Counted from the stretch's first letter, positions 9,401 through 19,053 are shown. The stretch: DNA of 64,000 nucleotides from JANNNF01 sp963772935 (GCA_963772935.1 CAVYZK010000007.1:620001-684000), one strand, 5' to 3'. Program-made: numbers and translations. Notes: generated by a model from the letters alone, not told the origin.

Positions 9401-9772
9401 GGCATTACCCCGTCGATGCGCCGTACCTTATGGCCTTGGCCCAGCCAAAATGCAACTCAGCAAGATTTGTGCAAGGTGGGCATGGCAGGAATGCGGTCAC
9501 GATCCCTTGCAATTGCTCTTTTCCAAATACTCCTCCCGGAGGGTCCGGCCCTTTCCCCCGCTATGGACTTCAAGGCCCTAAAACAGCATCGCCCCGCGAA
9601 CCTCTGATGGGTCCACGGGGCGTGCGTCCTCCCGAGGGTGCTGCGCGGGGCCTCCTCTCCCCAGTGCGCAGCGCGGGTATTCTTTGCAAAGCGTCGCGAA
9701 TCTGACGCTTGGTGGGCAGACCCTGCCCGTTTCAAGGGCGATGTGTCAATGACGCTGCGTCATGGCTGGCAA
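9401..9772. other. Gene-free spacer with repeat copy and stacked hairpins
   Basis: No credible protein gene in 372 bases between accA and mcl1. It holds one copy of a Rhodobacteraceae-type intergenic repeat (9504-9550) and hairpins on the plus strand. CGCCCCG (9590-9596) pairs with CGGGGCG (9616-9622). CTGCGCGGGG (9641-9650) pairs with CCCC (9659-9662) and GCGCAG (9666-9671), leaving CCTCCTCT in the loop. AAGCGTC (9689-9695) pairs with GACGCTT (9704-9710). CCTCC-type, anti-Shine-Dalgarno-like motifs recur at 9531, 9628 and 9651. A lone TTTGCAAA sits at 9683-9690. No T-run terminator was found. Confidence 0.6.
9504..9550 (-). repeat. Intergenic repeat, copy 1 (CCGGAGTATTT type)
   Basis: On the minus strand the segment reads GGACCCTCCGGGAGGAG followed by TATTTGGAAAAGAGCAATTG. 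It shares the order GGACCC, GGAG, TATTT, AAGAGCAATTGC with 32984-33017. Such GGACCCCGGAGTATTT elements are common between genes in this family of bacteria; their role is unsettled. Confidence 0.65.
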
Positions 9773-10732
9773 TCAACCGCCGGCTATCATCTCGGACTGC
9801 CGCACGATCACCTCGGCCTGCTTGATCGAGGCGATATCCACCAACCGCCCCTTGTAGACCGTAGCCCCCTCGCCCCGCGCCTTGGCGTCATCCATCGCGG
9901 CCAGAATTTCCCGCGCTTCGGCCACGGCGGCGTCGCTGGGCGTGAACACCTCATTTGCCAATGCCACCTGCTTGGGGTGGATCGCCCATTTGCCCACCAT
10001 GCCCAAGGTTGCCGACCTGCGGGCCTGCGCGCGAAAGCCTTCGTCGTCGGAAAAATCGCCGAACGGCCCATCCACCGGCAGCACGCCATGAGTGCGGCAG
10101 GCGGCCACAATCGCCGTTTGCGCCCAATGCCACGGGTCCGACCAGTGCCGCGCACCCGATTGCAGCATGTAGTAGTTTTCCTGCGTGCCGCCGATGCCCG
10201 TGGTCTGCATCCCCATGCTGGCCGCAAAATCGGCGGCTCCAAGGCTCATGGCTTGCAAACGGGGGCTGGCGGCGGCGATCTGCTCGACATGGGTGATGCC
10301 CGCAGCACTCTCAATAATCACCTCAAACCCGATGGGCTTGGCGCGCCCCATGGCGCGTTCCACCGATGTGACCAGCGCATCCACCGCATAGATATCGGCC
10401 GCACAGCCCACCTTGGGGATCATGATCATGTCCAGGCGGTCGCCCGCCTGTTCCAGCAGATCCACCACATCGCGGTACCACCAGCCGGTGTCCAGCCCGT
10501 TGATCCGCACTGACAGGGTTTTGCTGCCCCAATCAACATCCCGGGTGGCGGCAATGATATTGGCGCGGGCGGATGCCTTGTCACTGGGGGCGACGGAATC
10601 TTCCAGATCAAGGTTCACCACATCCGCCGCCGACGCCGCCATCTTGGCAAACAGCGCGGGCCGCGAACCGGGGCCGAACAACTGGCAGCGGTTGGGGCGG
10701 GCAGGCGGGGTGGGTTGCGGGCGAAAGCTCAT
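9773..10732 (-). CDS. mcl1: L-malyl-CoA / beta-methylmalyl-CoA lyase
   Basis: Reversibly cleaves L-malyl-CoA to acetyl-CoA plus glyoxylate and beta-methylmalyl-CoA to propionyl-CoA plus glyoxylate, a key step of the ethylmalonyl-CoA pathway for acetate assimilation. 319 residues, the length of the Rhodobacter enzyme. Expected active-site residues are in register: R76 in SVRINGLD, E141 in EVIIES and D168 in LGAADF (magnesium ligands). The HPKQ motif near residue 267 is also typical. It is divergent from the aminotransferase gene with 176 bp between; no other pathway gene is nearby. Confidence 0.93.
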   Translation of the reverse strand: MSFRPQPTPPARPNRCQLFGPGSRPALFAKMAASAADVVNLDLEDSVAPSDKASARANIIAATRDVDWGSKTLSVRINGLDTGWWYRDVVDLLEQAGDRLDMIMIPKVGCAADIYAVDALVTSVERAMGRAKPIGFEVIIESAAGITHVEQIAAASPRLQAMSLGAADFAASMGMQTTGIGGTQENYYMLQSGARHWSDPWHWAQTAIVAACRTHGVLPVDGPFGDFSDDEGFRAQARRSATLGMVGKWAIHPKQVALANEVFTPSDAAVAEAREILAAMDDAKARGEGATVYKGRLVDIASIKQAEVIVRQSEMIAGG

Positions 10733-10908
10733 GGGTGACCTGCGGTAACTATGTTTCTTATGATGGCAGAATTTGGGTATATTGTTGCGCTGACGTTCGC
10801 AAGGGCAATTCGCAGCCGCAGCATTGCAAGTGCAGCGTTCCGCATCGCCACTTGACGAAACCCTGCTGACGCAGGATCAACGCAGGGCAATTGCCAAGGA
10901 AGCCCCCC

Positions 10909-11769
10909 ATGACCCGCACCGTCTATGTCAACGGCGAGTATTTGCCGGAAACCGAAGCCCGCGTTTCTATCTTTGACCGGGGGTTTCTGATGGCGGATGG
11001 GGTGTATGAAGTGACATCCGTGCTGGATGGCAAGCTGATCGACTTTGAGGGACATGTGATCCGCCTTGCCCGCAGTCTGGATGAGCTGGAGATGGCAAAC
11101 CCGATCAGCGACGAAGGCCTTGCGGACATGTTCCGCGAGTTGGTGCGCCTGAATGACATCGACCAAGGCATGATCTATCTGCAAATCACCCGCGGCAATC
11201 CTGGCGACCGTAGCTTTGTGTTCCCGGATACCTCGGTGCCATCCACAATCGTGGCCTTCACCCAGAACATCCCGAACCTCGCCGATGCCCCTGCCGCGAA
11301 GACCGGTTTCCGGGTGATCACGGTGCCCGATCTGCGGTGGGACCGGGTGGATATCAAGACGACACAACTGCTGTACCCGTCGATGGCCAAGATGATGGCG
11401 AAAAAGGCCGGGGTGGATGACAGTTGGTTTGTGGCTGAGGGGTCTGTGACCGAGGGCACCTCGAACAACGCCTATATCGTCAAGGGCAACACCATCATCA
11501 CCCGTCAGCTTTCCACCGATATTCTGCACGGCATCACCCGTGCCTCCGTTCTGCGCTTTGCCGCCGAGGCCCAGATGGTCGTCGAAGAACGCCCCTTTAC
11601 TGTGGCTGAAGCGCAGGCAGCGGATGAGGCGTTCTCCACCGCTGCGTCGATTTTCGTGATGCCGGTGGTGGAGATTGACGGCGCGCAGATCGGCACGGGC
11701 AAGCCCGGCCCGGTCGCCGCGCGTCTGCGCGAGATTTATCTTGAGGAAATGCGCAAAACGGCGGTCTGA
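10909..11769 (+). CDS. dat: D-amino-acid aminotransferase (class IV PLP)
   Basis: Transaminates D-alanine or other D-amino acids with 2-oxoglutarate, yielding D-glutamate for peptidoglycan or allowing D-amino-acid use. 286 residues. Class IV features: YVNGEYLPE start, VSIFDRGFLMADGVYE at residues 19-34, the PLP lysine K150 in VDIKTTQLL, and the glycine-rich EGTSNNAYIV near 185. The ATG at 10909 has AAGGA (10895-10899) upstream; an ATG at 10891 is less well placed. The AzlC gene starts 4 bp after its stop, suggesting joint transcription with an amino-acid exporter. Branched-chain aminotransferase is the main alternative. Confidence 0.85.
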   Translation: MTRTVYVNGEYLPETEARVSIFDRGFLMADGVYEVTSVLDGKLIDFEGHVIRLARSLDELEMANPISDEGLADMFRELVRLNDIDQGMIYLQITRGNPGDRSFVFPDTSVPSTIVAFTQNIPNLADAPAAKTGFRVITVPDLRWDRVDIKTTQLLYPSMAKMMAKKAGVDDSWFVAEGSVTEGTSNNAYIVKGNTIITRQLSTDILHGITRASVLRFAAEAQMVVEERPFTVAEAQAADEAFSTAASIFVMPVVEIDGAQIGTGKPGPVAARLREIYLEEMRKTAV

Positions 11770-11773
11770 CCTC

Positions 11774-12475
11774 TTGTCAGCACCCTTTACATGGCACGGT
11801 TTTCGCCGCGGGATGCGCGACGGCATACCGCTTGGCTTTGGCATCCTCGCCTATGGTTTGGCGTTCGGGTTGGTCGCGGCACAGGTGCCGCTTGCCATGA
11901 CCCACGCCCTTGCGATGAGCGCCGCTGTCTATTCCGGCACCGCGCAGCTTGCCGCGCTGAACCTTGTGCAAACCGGGCAGTTCACACTGACCGCCCTTGC
12001 CGCCACGATCCTGCTGATGAACGCGCGCTATGTGATGTTTGGGGCTGCCTTGCAGCCATGGCTGGCGCAGACCACAGCACCCCGCGCTTATGGCAGCTTG
12101 CTGTTGCTGGGGGATGCGAACTGGCTGCTGGTGATGCGCGCGATTGACAAGGGTGAGGGTGACCGGGCGTATCTGGCGGGCACGGGCGTTCCGATGCTGG
12201 TGGGGTGGCTGGTGGGCACCGCTGTGGGCACGGTATCGGGCACGATCCTGCCCGACCCTAAGATGCTGGCCGCCGACCTGATGCTGCCCGCCTTTGCCGC
12301 CGCTATGATGGGCGGCATGATGCGGGGGCGGGCGTCCTATCTGGCGGCAGCTGTGGGGGCCGGGGTGGCGCTCGCGGTGACGGGTGTGGCAGGGCCGGGC
12401 TGGGCGATCATCGCCGCAGGGGTTGCGGGCGCGGCGGTGGCCGCTGCCGCGTGGCGCCCCCCGGTGGTGGCATGA
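11774..12475 (+). CDS. azlC: AzlC family branched-chain amino-acid permease
   Basis: Large subunit of a two-part exporter for branched-chain amino acids and their analogues in the inner membrane. About 233 residues with several hydrophobic helices; FRRGMRDGIPLGFGILAYG near the start and MNARYVMFG near residue 80 are typical AzlC blocks. No ATG lies at the right place: a TTG at 11774, 4 bp after the dat stop, begins LSAPFTWHGFRRG and is the best start. The stop overlaps the azlD start (ATGA). Confidence 0.88.
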   Translation: MSAPFTWHGFRRGMRDGIPLGFGILAYGLAFGLVAAQVPLAMTHALAMSAAVYSGTAQLAALNLVQTGQFTLTALAATILLMNARYVMFGAALQPWLAQTTAPRAYGSLLLLGDANWLLVMRAIDKGEGDRAYLAGTGVPMLVGWLVGTAVGTVSGTILPDPKMLAADLMLPAFAAAMMGGMMRGRASYLAAAVGAGVALAVTGVAGPGWAIIAAGVAGAAVAAAAWRPPVVA

Positions 12476-12771
12476 TGCCGTCGTTCTGGATATTGCTGCT
12501 GGTCATGGCCGCCGCTGCCTTGTTCTGCCGGTGGGCGGGGTTTGTCGCCATGCGGTTTATGCCCGCCTCCCCCCGGATCGAGGCCGCCCTGCGCGCCACC
12601 CCAATATCCGTCATGGCCGCCATCGCAGCGATTGCGGTAGCACAGGGCGGTATCACCGACGCACTCGCCCTGACCGCCGCCGTAGGGCTGACGTTCCTGT
12701 TGGGCAATGACGTGGCTGCGGCGCTGATCGCCGTGGCACTGGCGGCGGGGATGCGGTGGGTTTGGGGGTAG
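12472..12771 (+). CDS. azlD: AzlD domain protein, small exporter subunit
   Basis: 99 residues, four predicted helices, partner of AzlC. Residues RWAGFVAMRFMP and GNDVAAALIA fit the AzlD family. ATGATG at 12472-12477 offers two starts; the first overlaps the azlC stop. It is convergent to the RTX gene with only 3 bp between the stop codons. Confidence 0.87.
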   Translation: MMPSFWILLLVMAAAALFCRWAGFVAMRFMPASPRIEAALRATPISVMAAIAAIAVAQGGITDALALTAAVGLTFLLGNDVAAALIAVALAAGMRWVWG

Positions 12772-12774
12772 GCC

Positions 12775-14497
12775 TTAGTCTGGCGCTGACACCGAGATAT
12801 CCGCCAGGTTCACATCCCCCGGCAACACGCCCTTCAGGATCGTCGTCGCCTCGCCATCGACCAGAACAACAGTGTCGGTGCCGTTGGCCGCGGCGGCCAC
12901 GGTGATGGCAAAAGACGGGTTGTTTACGTCCATGATGATTTGAAGGCTGTCTTCGCCGGGCACGAAATCTTCGATATCGACAGGGCCATCCGCTGGCTCA
13001 AACTCTATGCCGAACAGATCGTCGTCCGCGCCACCAATGATCGTGTCACTCGCTTGGCCAATGATCGTGTCATTGCCATCGCCGCCATCCATCAGGTTTT
13101 CGCCTTCGCCGTCGCCATAGCCAGGGCGCGTGGTCGTCAGCAAATCACCGCCGCCGCCACCATACATGATATTCCGTTCCCCATCGTTGGCGTCGATGGT
13201 GTCGCTTCCCTCACCGCCATACGCTTCATCACCCTTGTAGAGCTCCATTCTATCGTCGCCGCTGCCAGCGAACATCTGATCTTCCTGAGTCGAACCTAGG
13301 AAAACGTCGTTGCCATCTCCGCCGTCCATGTAAAGATAGTCTCCACCGACGCCGCGCAACGTATCGTCGCCGCTGCCGCCATAAAGAGAATCTTGCCCGT
13401 CCTGCCCGGCGAGCAGAAGGTCGTTGCCTTCTCCGCCATTCAAGATGTTACTGCCCGAAAGTCCTATTATCGTATCGTTGCCCAACCCACCGATCAGAAG
13501 ATTGTCGCCGTTTTCGTTGCTGACGTTACTTCCGTCAATTTCATTGGCGATCCAGTCATCTCCCTCGCCGCCGTCGATCGTGTCAAAGCCCCTTCCGCCA
13601 GCAAGACTGTCATTGCCAGCGCCACCCATGATGGAATCGTCCCCATCGCTTCCATCGACCGTGTCGTTGCCGGCCCCGGTGTCGATGGTCAGGCCAATGT
13701 CCGACTCGCCTGCTGCAACCAGATCATCGCCCAGACCGCCCAAGATGGTGTCAATGCCACCCTCGTCCGTCACGTTCAGCGTGTCATTCCCTGCACCGCC
13801 GTTGAGAAAATCGTCGCCCGCGCCGCCCGTTAGCAGATCATCGCCATCGCCACCAAACAGGCGGTCGTTGCCAGTGCCCGCCAGAACCGTGTCATTGCCT
13901 TCGCCCGCGTTGATGCGGCTCGGCCCGGAAACGCCGTCTGAAACGCCAAAGCGAGTCAGGCTCAGATCGACCATGTCATTGCCGCCACCGCCATATGCAC
14001 TAAGGCCTGACGGCTCATAGGACGCAGTGAGCGTGTCGTCGCCTTCGTTCAGAAAAATGGTGTCGCGGTCTGTTTCGCCATACGGAGAGTTCTGCACACG
14101 GTCATTGCCGTCGCCGCCGAACACAGTGTCGCTGCCAGGGCCGCCTTGGATGTTGTCATCATCCGCCCCGCCCCAGATACGGTCGTCGCCTTCGTCACCG
14201 TAAATTCCATCAGCGCCACTTCCACCATAAAGACTGTCATCTCCTTGATCTCCATAAGCGCCGTCACGGCCCGGCCCCCCATAAATACGGTCATCACCCC
14301 CGTCGCCTTGCAGCCGATCGTCACCGCCACCGCCCATTGAGCGTATCATCTTCATCGGTGCCCAGCAGGTCATCATCGTCATCACTGCCAGTATCAGGTT
14401 CCTCGGGTTCCGGTTCCTCATCATCAGACTTGTGATCGCCAAACGCAAACACAGCGCCGCCCAGCAACAACAGCGGCAGGATGAAGAATTCCAACAT
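12775..14497 (-). CDS. RTX calcium-binding protein 1, frame broken near 14335
   Basis: About 573 residues built of GGxGxDx(L/I/F) nonapeptides that bind calcium as beta-rolls, in several tracts. It begins MLEFFILPLLLLGGAVFAFG, a short hydrophobic helix without a normal signal peptide, then an acidic segment (EEPEPEEPD). The C-terminal 75 residues (VDIEDFVPGEDSLQI onward) are non-repetitive and may act as the export signal for a type I secretion system, as in other RTX proteins. The frame slips +1 near 14335, between DEDDTLNG and GGGDDRLQG; both sides are repeats, so one protein is likely. No type I secretion genes are in the window. It is a paralogue of the next gene upstream. Confidence 0.82.
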
Positions 14498-14608
14498 GAT
14501 AACCCCCGGAAATACCAACAGAGCCGGGCAGATCACCGGGCCAATTCGTTAACAATTGGGGGATTCCGTGGGATGGTCAATGACACGATTTTGACACATT
14601 GGTTTGCG

Positions 14609-14640
14609 GCACAATCCCTTGGGCCACCGCAGGATTGTGC
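14609..14640. promoter_or_regulatory. Inverted repeat upstream of RTX gene 1
   Basis: GCACAATCC (14609-14617) and GGATTGTGC (14632-14640) are perfect 9-base arms 14 bases apart, about 115 bp upstream of the RTX1 start. The corresponding place upstream of RTX2 keeps ATTGTG but not the dyad. It could be an operator or a transcript hairpin; no T-run follows on either strand. Confidence 0.4.
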
Positions 14641-14751
14641 GAAAAATCGAAACGACTTGAGGCAGGTTCGGGATGTCGCCGCGATGTTGGTGCCGCTCTG
14701 CTATCGGCTGAGCACTTGCGGCGGGGGACGGTGGGTGGGTAAATCGTCAAT

Positions 14752-16122
14752 TCACTCGTCAGGTGGCACTTGAGGTTCGGGAGGGATGACAGTGATGTCG
14801 GCGATGTCCACGTCACCCGGTTGCACGCCTTTCAGGATCATGGTCGGGGTCCCGCCGACCAGAACAACGGTATCCGTGCCGTTTGCCGAAGACTCGAGCG
14901 TGACATCGGGCAGGGCGCTTCTATCATACAGGTCGATCTGCAAACGGTCGGTTCCGGGTGTGAAATCTTCGATATCCACTGCGACCGTCTCGCCAAAAAC
15001 ATCGGGATAAATTTCCGCCATGAAAACATCACTGCCGGCACCGCCCACAATCGTGTCGGCGGCAACGCCTCTTAGACTGTCATTACCTGCCCCGCCGTCC
15101 AGCAGGTGGCCGCCCTCTATATTATCAGTGGCTGAGAACAGCCGGTCATCCCCGCTGCCCCCCATCAGGGTGCTGGATACCCCGCTTGACGCCAAGATGT
15201 AATCATTGCCGATGCCGCCATCGACGCTGTCAAACCCGCCTCCGCCCGAGAGCCGGTCATCGCCTGAACCGCCCATGATCATATCATCGCTATAGGTGCC
15301 GCTGACGGTGTCGTTGCCTGCACCAGAATCAATGGCCAGACCAAACTCCGTCTGCCCCGCGGCAACCAGATCATCGCCCAAACCGCCCAGAATGGTGTCA
15401 AATCCACCCTCATTCGTCACATTGAGCGTGTCGTTCCCGGACCCGCCGTTCAGAAGATCGTCGCCTGCGCCGCCCGTCAGCACATCGTCACCGTCACCGC
15501 CAAGCAGCGTGTCATTTCCCGCTCCGGCGTAGATGGTGTCGTTGCCGTCGCCTGCATCAAGGCGGCTAGGGCCGGAGCACCGTCAGAGGTGTTATCGACA
15601 TCGAGAAGGTCATTGCCCGCACCGCCGTAGACATCAAGGCCTGACGGTGCAGAGCCCGCTTGAGGTGTCGTCGCCGTCGTCCAGATAGACGGTGTCCTCA
15701 TCTGTGCCGCCACCGGCCAGGATATCTACCCTGTCGTTGCCAGCCCCGCCGAACAGCGTATCGCTGCCATCACTGTCTGCGATGTAGTCATTGCCCGCGC
15801 CCGCAAAGACCCTGTCATCGCCTTGGCCACCGTTCAGATCATCGTCGCCGGAATCACCCACAAGCGTATCATTGCCCCGGTTTCCATAGGCCGTATCATT
15901 GCCCGCCCCGGTATCAATCTGGTCATCGCCACCGCCACCTTGCAACAGATCGTCACCACCGCGCCCGTCGATTGTATCATCCTCGGGGCCGCCTTGCAGA
16001 TCGTCATCGCCATCGTCGCCGGTCAGATTATCCTCGGGTTCCTCGTTGTCAGACCCGCTGTCACCAAAGGCAAATACGGCACCGCCCAGCAACAGCAACG
16101 GCAGGACGAAAAACTCCAACAT
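14752..16122 (-). CDS. RTX calcium-binding protein 2, two frame breaks
   Basis: About 456 residues, paralogous to RTX1: the first 20 residues differ at one position (MLEFFVLPLLLLGGAVFAFG), and the LLTGGAGDD-to-DTILGGLGDDLVAAG core and the C-terminal ANGTDTVVLV-GD(V)-IADI end also match. Calcium-binding nonapeptides run through most of the length. Between about 15580 and 15655 the frame shifts and then returns, so the outer parts are in one frame and the SGLDVYGGAGNDLLDVDN piece in another. This compensating pair looks like sequence errors. The tail ends EPQVPPDE. Export by a type I system encoded elsewhere is an inference. Confidence 0.8.
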
Positions 16123-16292
16123 GATAACCCCCGAAAACACCGACGAGCCGGACAGATCACCGGGCCAATTCGTTAACAGTTGGGTGATTCCGTGGGGCAG
16201 TCAACGCCACAATTCCGCCACATTCCGCATGGCGAACAAACCCTTGGTTCAGCATCGTATTGTGTGAAAAGCAGAAACGATCTGCCTTAAGT

Positions 16293-16622
16293 TTAAGGTT
16301 TCGGCCCCACATTCTGCGCAAATGCTACCTCGAACGCGGCTTTCTTGGCGGCATCAGCCTCGGTCTGGGTTTTGGCGACCCACTCGGCATAGGGCATGCC
16401 GTAGACGATCTCGCGCGCGGTATCCTTGTCCATCTCGATGCCCCGTTCCACTGCGGCCTCTTGATACCAGCGGCTCAGGCAGTTGCGGCAAAAACCGGCA
16501 AGGTTCATCAGGTCGATGTTCTGCACCTCGGGGCGCTTTTCCAGCAGATGGTGCATCAGGGCGCGAAAGGCGGCGGCCTCAAGCTCGGTCTGGGTGGCGG
16601 GGTCGATCTGGGGCGTCATCAT
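16293..16622 (-). CDS. DUF1244 family protein
   Basis: 109 residues. The block NLAGFCRNCLSRWYQEAA with a CxxC pair (about residues 45-48) and the GMPYAEWV motif near 75 are characteristic of this small conserved alphaproteobacterial family. Soluble and cytosolic; function not established. Start codons at 16622 and 16619 (ATGATG) are both possible. It lies 31 bp downstream of the N-formylglutamate amidohydrolase gene on the same strand, probably co-transcribed. Confidence 0.88.
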   Translation of the reverse strand: MMTPQIDPATQTELEAAAFRALMHHLLEKRPEVQNIDLMNLAGFCRNCLSRWYQEAAVERGIEMDKDTAREIVYGMPYAEWVAKTQTEADAAKKAAFEVAFAQNVGPKP

Positions 16623-16653
16623 GTATCTTTCAGGCTAAGGGGCAGAGGCAAGA

Positions 16654-17397
16654 TCAGCGGCCACGGAAGTCCGACAGAACCTGCGTCAGAATAGGTGCAA
16701 GCCGGGTGGCCCACATCCCCTGTTCTGCCGGAGAACCAATCAGATCATTGCGCAGTTCGATCAGCAGGTTCAACCGGCCGGGCTGTAAGGCATGACGGTC
16801 AATCGCGTCACCGGGCAGGTGACCGTTGTAGGGTTCATTGTCGCCGATGCACAGATCGGGCTCCTGAACGAGGCGGGCGATCAGGGCTTGGGAAAAACCT
16901 TCGTCCAGATGCGAATACAATACCCCCACATGCCACGGGCGCGGCGGGCGGCCTTTCAGGCAGGGGGTGAAGGAATGTATGGCAAGGATAACGGTATCGT
17001 CCTGCCGCGCCGCCAACCGTGCGAGGGCATCGTGATACGGGCGGTGCAGGGTGGTGAGGCGGCGCTCCACCTCGGCTGCATCGACGTGGCGGTTGCCGGG
17101 AATGATGGTGCCGTCATACAGCTTCATCACCAGTGTCGGGTCTTCTTCACCTCGGTTCGGGTCGATCACCAGACGACTGAAATCGGAACAGATCACCGGG
17201 CTGTCCAACGCCGCACCCAAAGCACGCGCCAACCCTTCGGCCCCCACATCCCAGGCAATGTGGCGCGCCATATCGGCGGCATCGACGCCAAGGCAACCGC
17301 CAGAGATATCGTCAGGCACCCGGTTGGATGCGTGATCACAAGTGATCAGCCATCGACCGGGCCGGGTTTCGCCATAAACATGAAATGCGGGGTTCAT
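16654..17397 (-). CDS. N-formylglutamate amidohydrolase family protein
   Basis: 247 residues. Family motifs: CDHASNRVPDD at about 20-30, HIAWDVGAEGLAR near 46-58, VIDPNRGEEDPTL near 78-90 and AIHSFTPCLKG near 137-147. The family hydrolyses N-formyl-L-glutamate in histidine catabolism or acts on related amides; no hut genes lie nearby, so the true substrate is uncertain. The ATG at 17397 begins MNPAFHVYG. The frame stays open far upstream across pyk, but that stretch has no conserved content. Confidence 0.87.
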   Translation of the reverse strand: MNPAFHVYGETRPGRWLITCDHASNRVPDDISGGCLGVDAADMARHIAWDVGAEGLARALGAALDSPVICSDFSRLVIDPNRGEEDPTLVMKLYDGTIIPGNRHVDAAEVERRLTTLHRPYHDALARLAARQDDTVILAIHSFTPCLKGRPPRPWHVGVLYSHLDEGFSQALIARLVQEPDLCIGDNEPYNGHLPGDAIDRHALQPGRLNLLIELRNDLIGSPAEQGMWATRLAPILTQVLSDFRGR

Positions 17398-17607
17398 CAG
17401 ACCTTCATACCTTGCCGTCAAACCATCTAAAACCACGCAAAGGGGAAGGAAACTTTTTTCCGTGCCACATTTACAGGCAGTTGCGCAAAACAAGGCAAAG
17501 GATTCGCGATCAACAGCCAAACCAGCGTTGCTCGATGCGGAAAGATGGGCCATAAGACGCGCGGCCCACCGTGATACTTTAACGAACCAACCAAGGATCG
17601 AGGCAGC

Positions 17608-19053
17608 ATGAGACGCCTTCGCAGTGTGAAGATCGTGGCCACTTTGGGCCCGGCCTCCAGCGACTATACAACCATCCGCGCTCTGTTCGAGGCCGGGGCC
17701 GATGTGTTCCGCCTGAACATGAGCCACGGGTCGCACGACGAACAACGCGCCCGCCACAAGATTATCCGTCAGGTCGAGACCGACACCGGACGCCCGATTG
17801 CAATTCTGGCTGACCTTCAAGGCCCGAAACTGCGGGTCGGCACCTTTGCCAACCCGTCGGAAGAACTGCTGCCGGGCGCGAAGTTCCGCATGGACCTGTC
17901 GCCTGCACCGGGCGACGTGACCCGTGTGAACCTGCCGCACCCCGAGATTTTCGCGGCGCTGGAACCCGGCACATCCCTGCTGATCAACGATGGCAAGATC
18001 CGTCTGGTGGTCGATGCCTGCGGCAAGGATTTCGCCGATTGCACCGTCAGCGTCGGCGGCACAATTTCCAACCGCAAGGGCGTGAACGTGCCCGACGTGG
18101 TGCTGCCATTGGCGGCGCTGTCGGAAAAAGACCGCGGCGATCTGGAATTTGCCTGCGAGATGGGCGTGGACTGGCTGGCGCTGTCCTTCGTTCAACGCCC
18201 TGAAGACGTGCTGGAAGCCCGGCATCTGGCAAAAGGTCGCGCCGCGATCCTGTCCAAGATCGAGAAACCTGCGGCGGTCAAAGCCTATGACGCGATCCTG
18301 CAAGTGTCGGATGGCATCATGGTGGCACGCGGCGATCTGGGCGTGGAAATGCCGATCCATTCGGTGCCCCCGATCCAGAAACGTCTGGTGCGTGGCGCGC
18401 GTGCTGCGGCCAAGCCGGTGATCGTGGCGACGCAGATGCTTGAATCGATGATCGAGGCTCCGGTGCCGACCCGTGCCGAAGTGTCGGACGTGGCAACCGC
18501 CATCTATGAAGGGGCCGATGCGATCATGCTGTCGGCAGAATCGGCGGCCGGCAAATATCCGATCGAAGCCGTGACGATGATGCACAACGTGGCGCTGTCG
18601 GTCGAAAAAGACCCGACCTACCTGTCGATCATCGAGGCCAGCCGCAACGTGCGCCGCGAAACGGTGGCAGATGGCATCGTGGTCGCCGCGCGCGAGATTG
18701 CCGAGGCGACCAACATCAAGGCGATCTGCTGCTTCAGCCAATCGGGCACAACGGCCAGCCTTGTGGCCCGTGAACGCCCGCGCGTGCCGATCATCGCGCT
18801 GACCCCGCTCATGACCTCCGCCCGCCGGATGGCGCTGACCTGGGGGGCCTATTGCGTGCTGGCCGAACCTCAGGACCGCTTCAAGGGCGCAGTGATTGCC
18901 GCCGTGCGCGCGGCACGTGACCACGGGTTTGCCGGGTTGGAAGATCAGATCGTGATCACAGCCGGGGTTCCCTTCAATGTGAAGGGCACCACCAACATCC
19001 TGCGGGTGGCTCCCTGTGATGAACGGTTGATTTCCAGCGCCGAGACTGAATAA
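17608..19053 (+). CDS. pyk: Pyruvate kinase
   Basis: Converts phosphoenolpyruvate and ADP to pyruvate and ATP, the last step of glycolysis. 481 residues, full length. Visible motifs: KIVATLGPASSD at the start, RLNMSHGSH near residue 35, LADLQGPKLRVG near 70, the catalytic ILSKIEKPAAV near 215 and MVARGDLGVEMP near 236. The C-terminal regulatory domain is present (CCFSQSGTTASLVARERP). The ATG follows AGGATCGAGGCAGC. A 75-residue membrane protein follows 34 bp downstream. Confidence 0.97.
   Translation: MRRLRSVKIVATLGPASSDYTTIRALFEAGADVFRLNMSHGSHDEQRARHKIIRQVETDTGRPIAILADLQGPKLRVGTFANPSEELLPGAKFRMDLSPAPGDVTRVNLPHPEIFAALEPGTSLLINDGKIRLVVDACGKDFADCTVSVGGTISNRKGVNVPDVVLPLAALSEKDRGDLEFACEMGVDWLALSFVQRPEDVLEARHLAKGRAAILSKIEKPAAVKAYDAILQVSDGIMVARGDLGVEMPIHSVPPIQKRLVRGARAAAKPVIVATQMLESMIEAPVPTRAEVSDVATAIYEGADAIMLSAESAAGKYPIEAVTMMHNVALSVEKDPTYLSIIEASRNVRRETVADGIVVAAREIAEATNIKAICCFSQSGTTASLVARERPRVPIIALTPLMTSARRMALTWGAYCVLAEPQDRFKGAVIAAVRAARDHGFAGLEDQIVITAGVPFNVKGTTNILRVAPCDERLISSAETE

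Noticed and set aside
9683..9690. TTTGCAAA as a RamB/PccR-type operator for accA or mcl1
   Set aside because: Only one half-site is present, with no second copy at the needed spacing.
12775..16122. CRISPR or DNA-level tandem repeat array
   Set aside because: The periodicity comes from 9-residue RTX protein repeats with varied bases, not from identical repeats with unique spacers.
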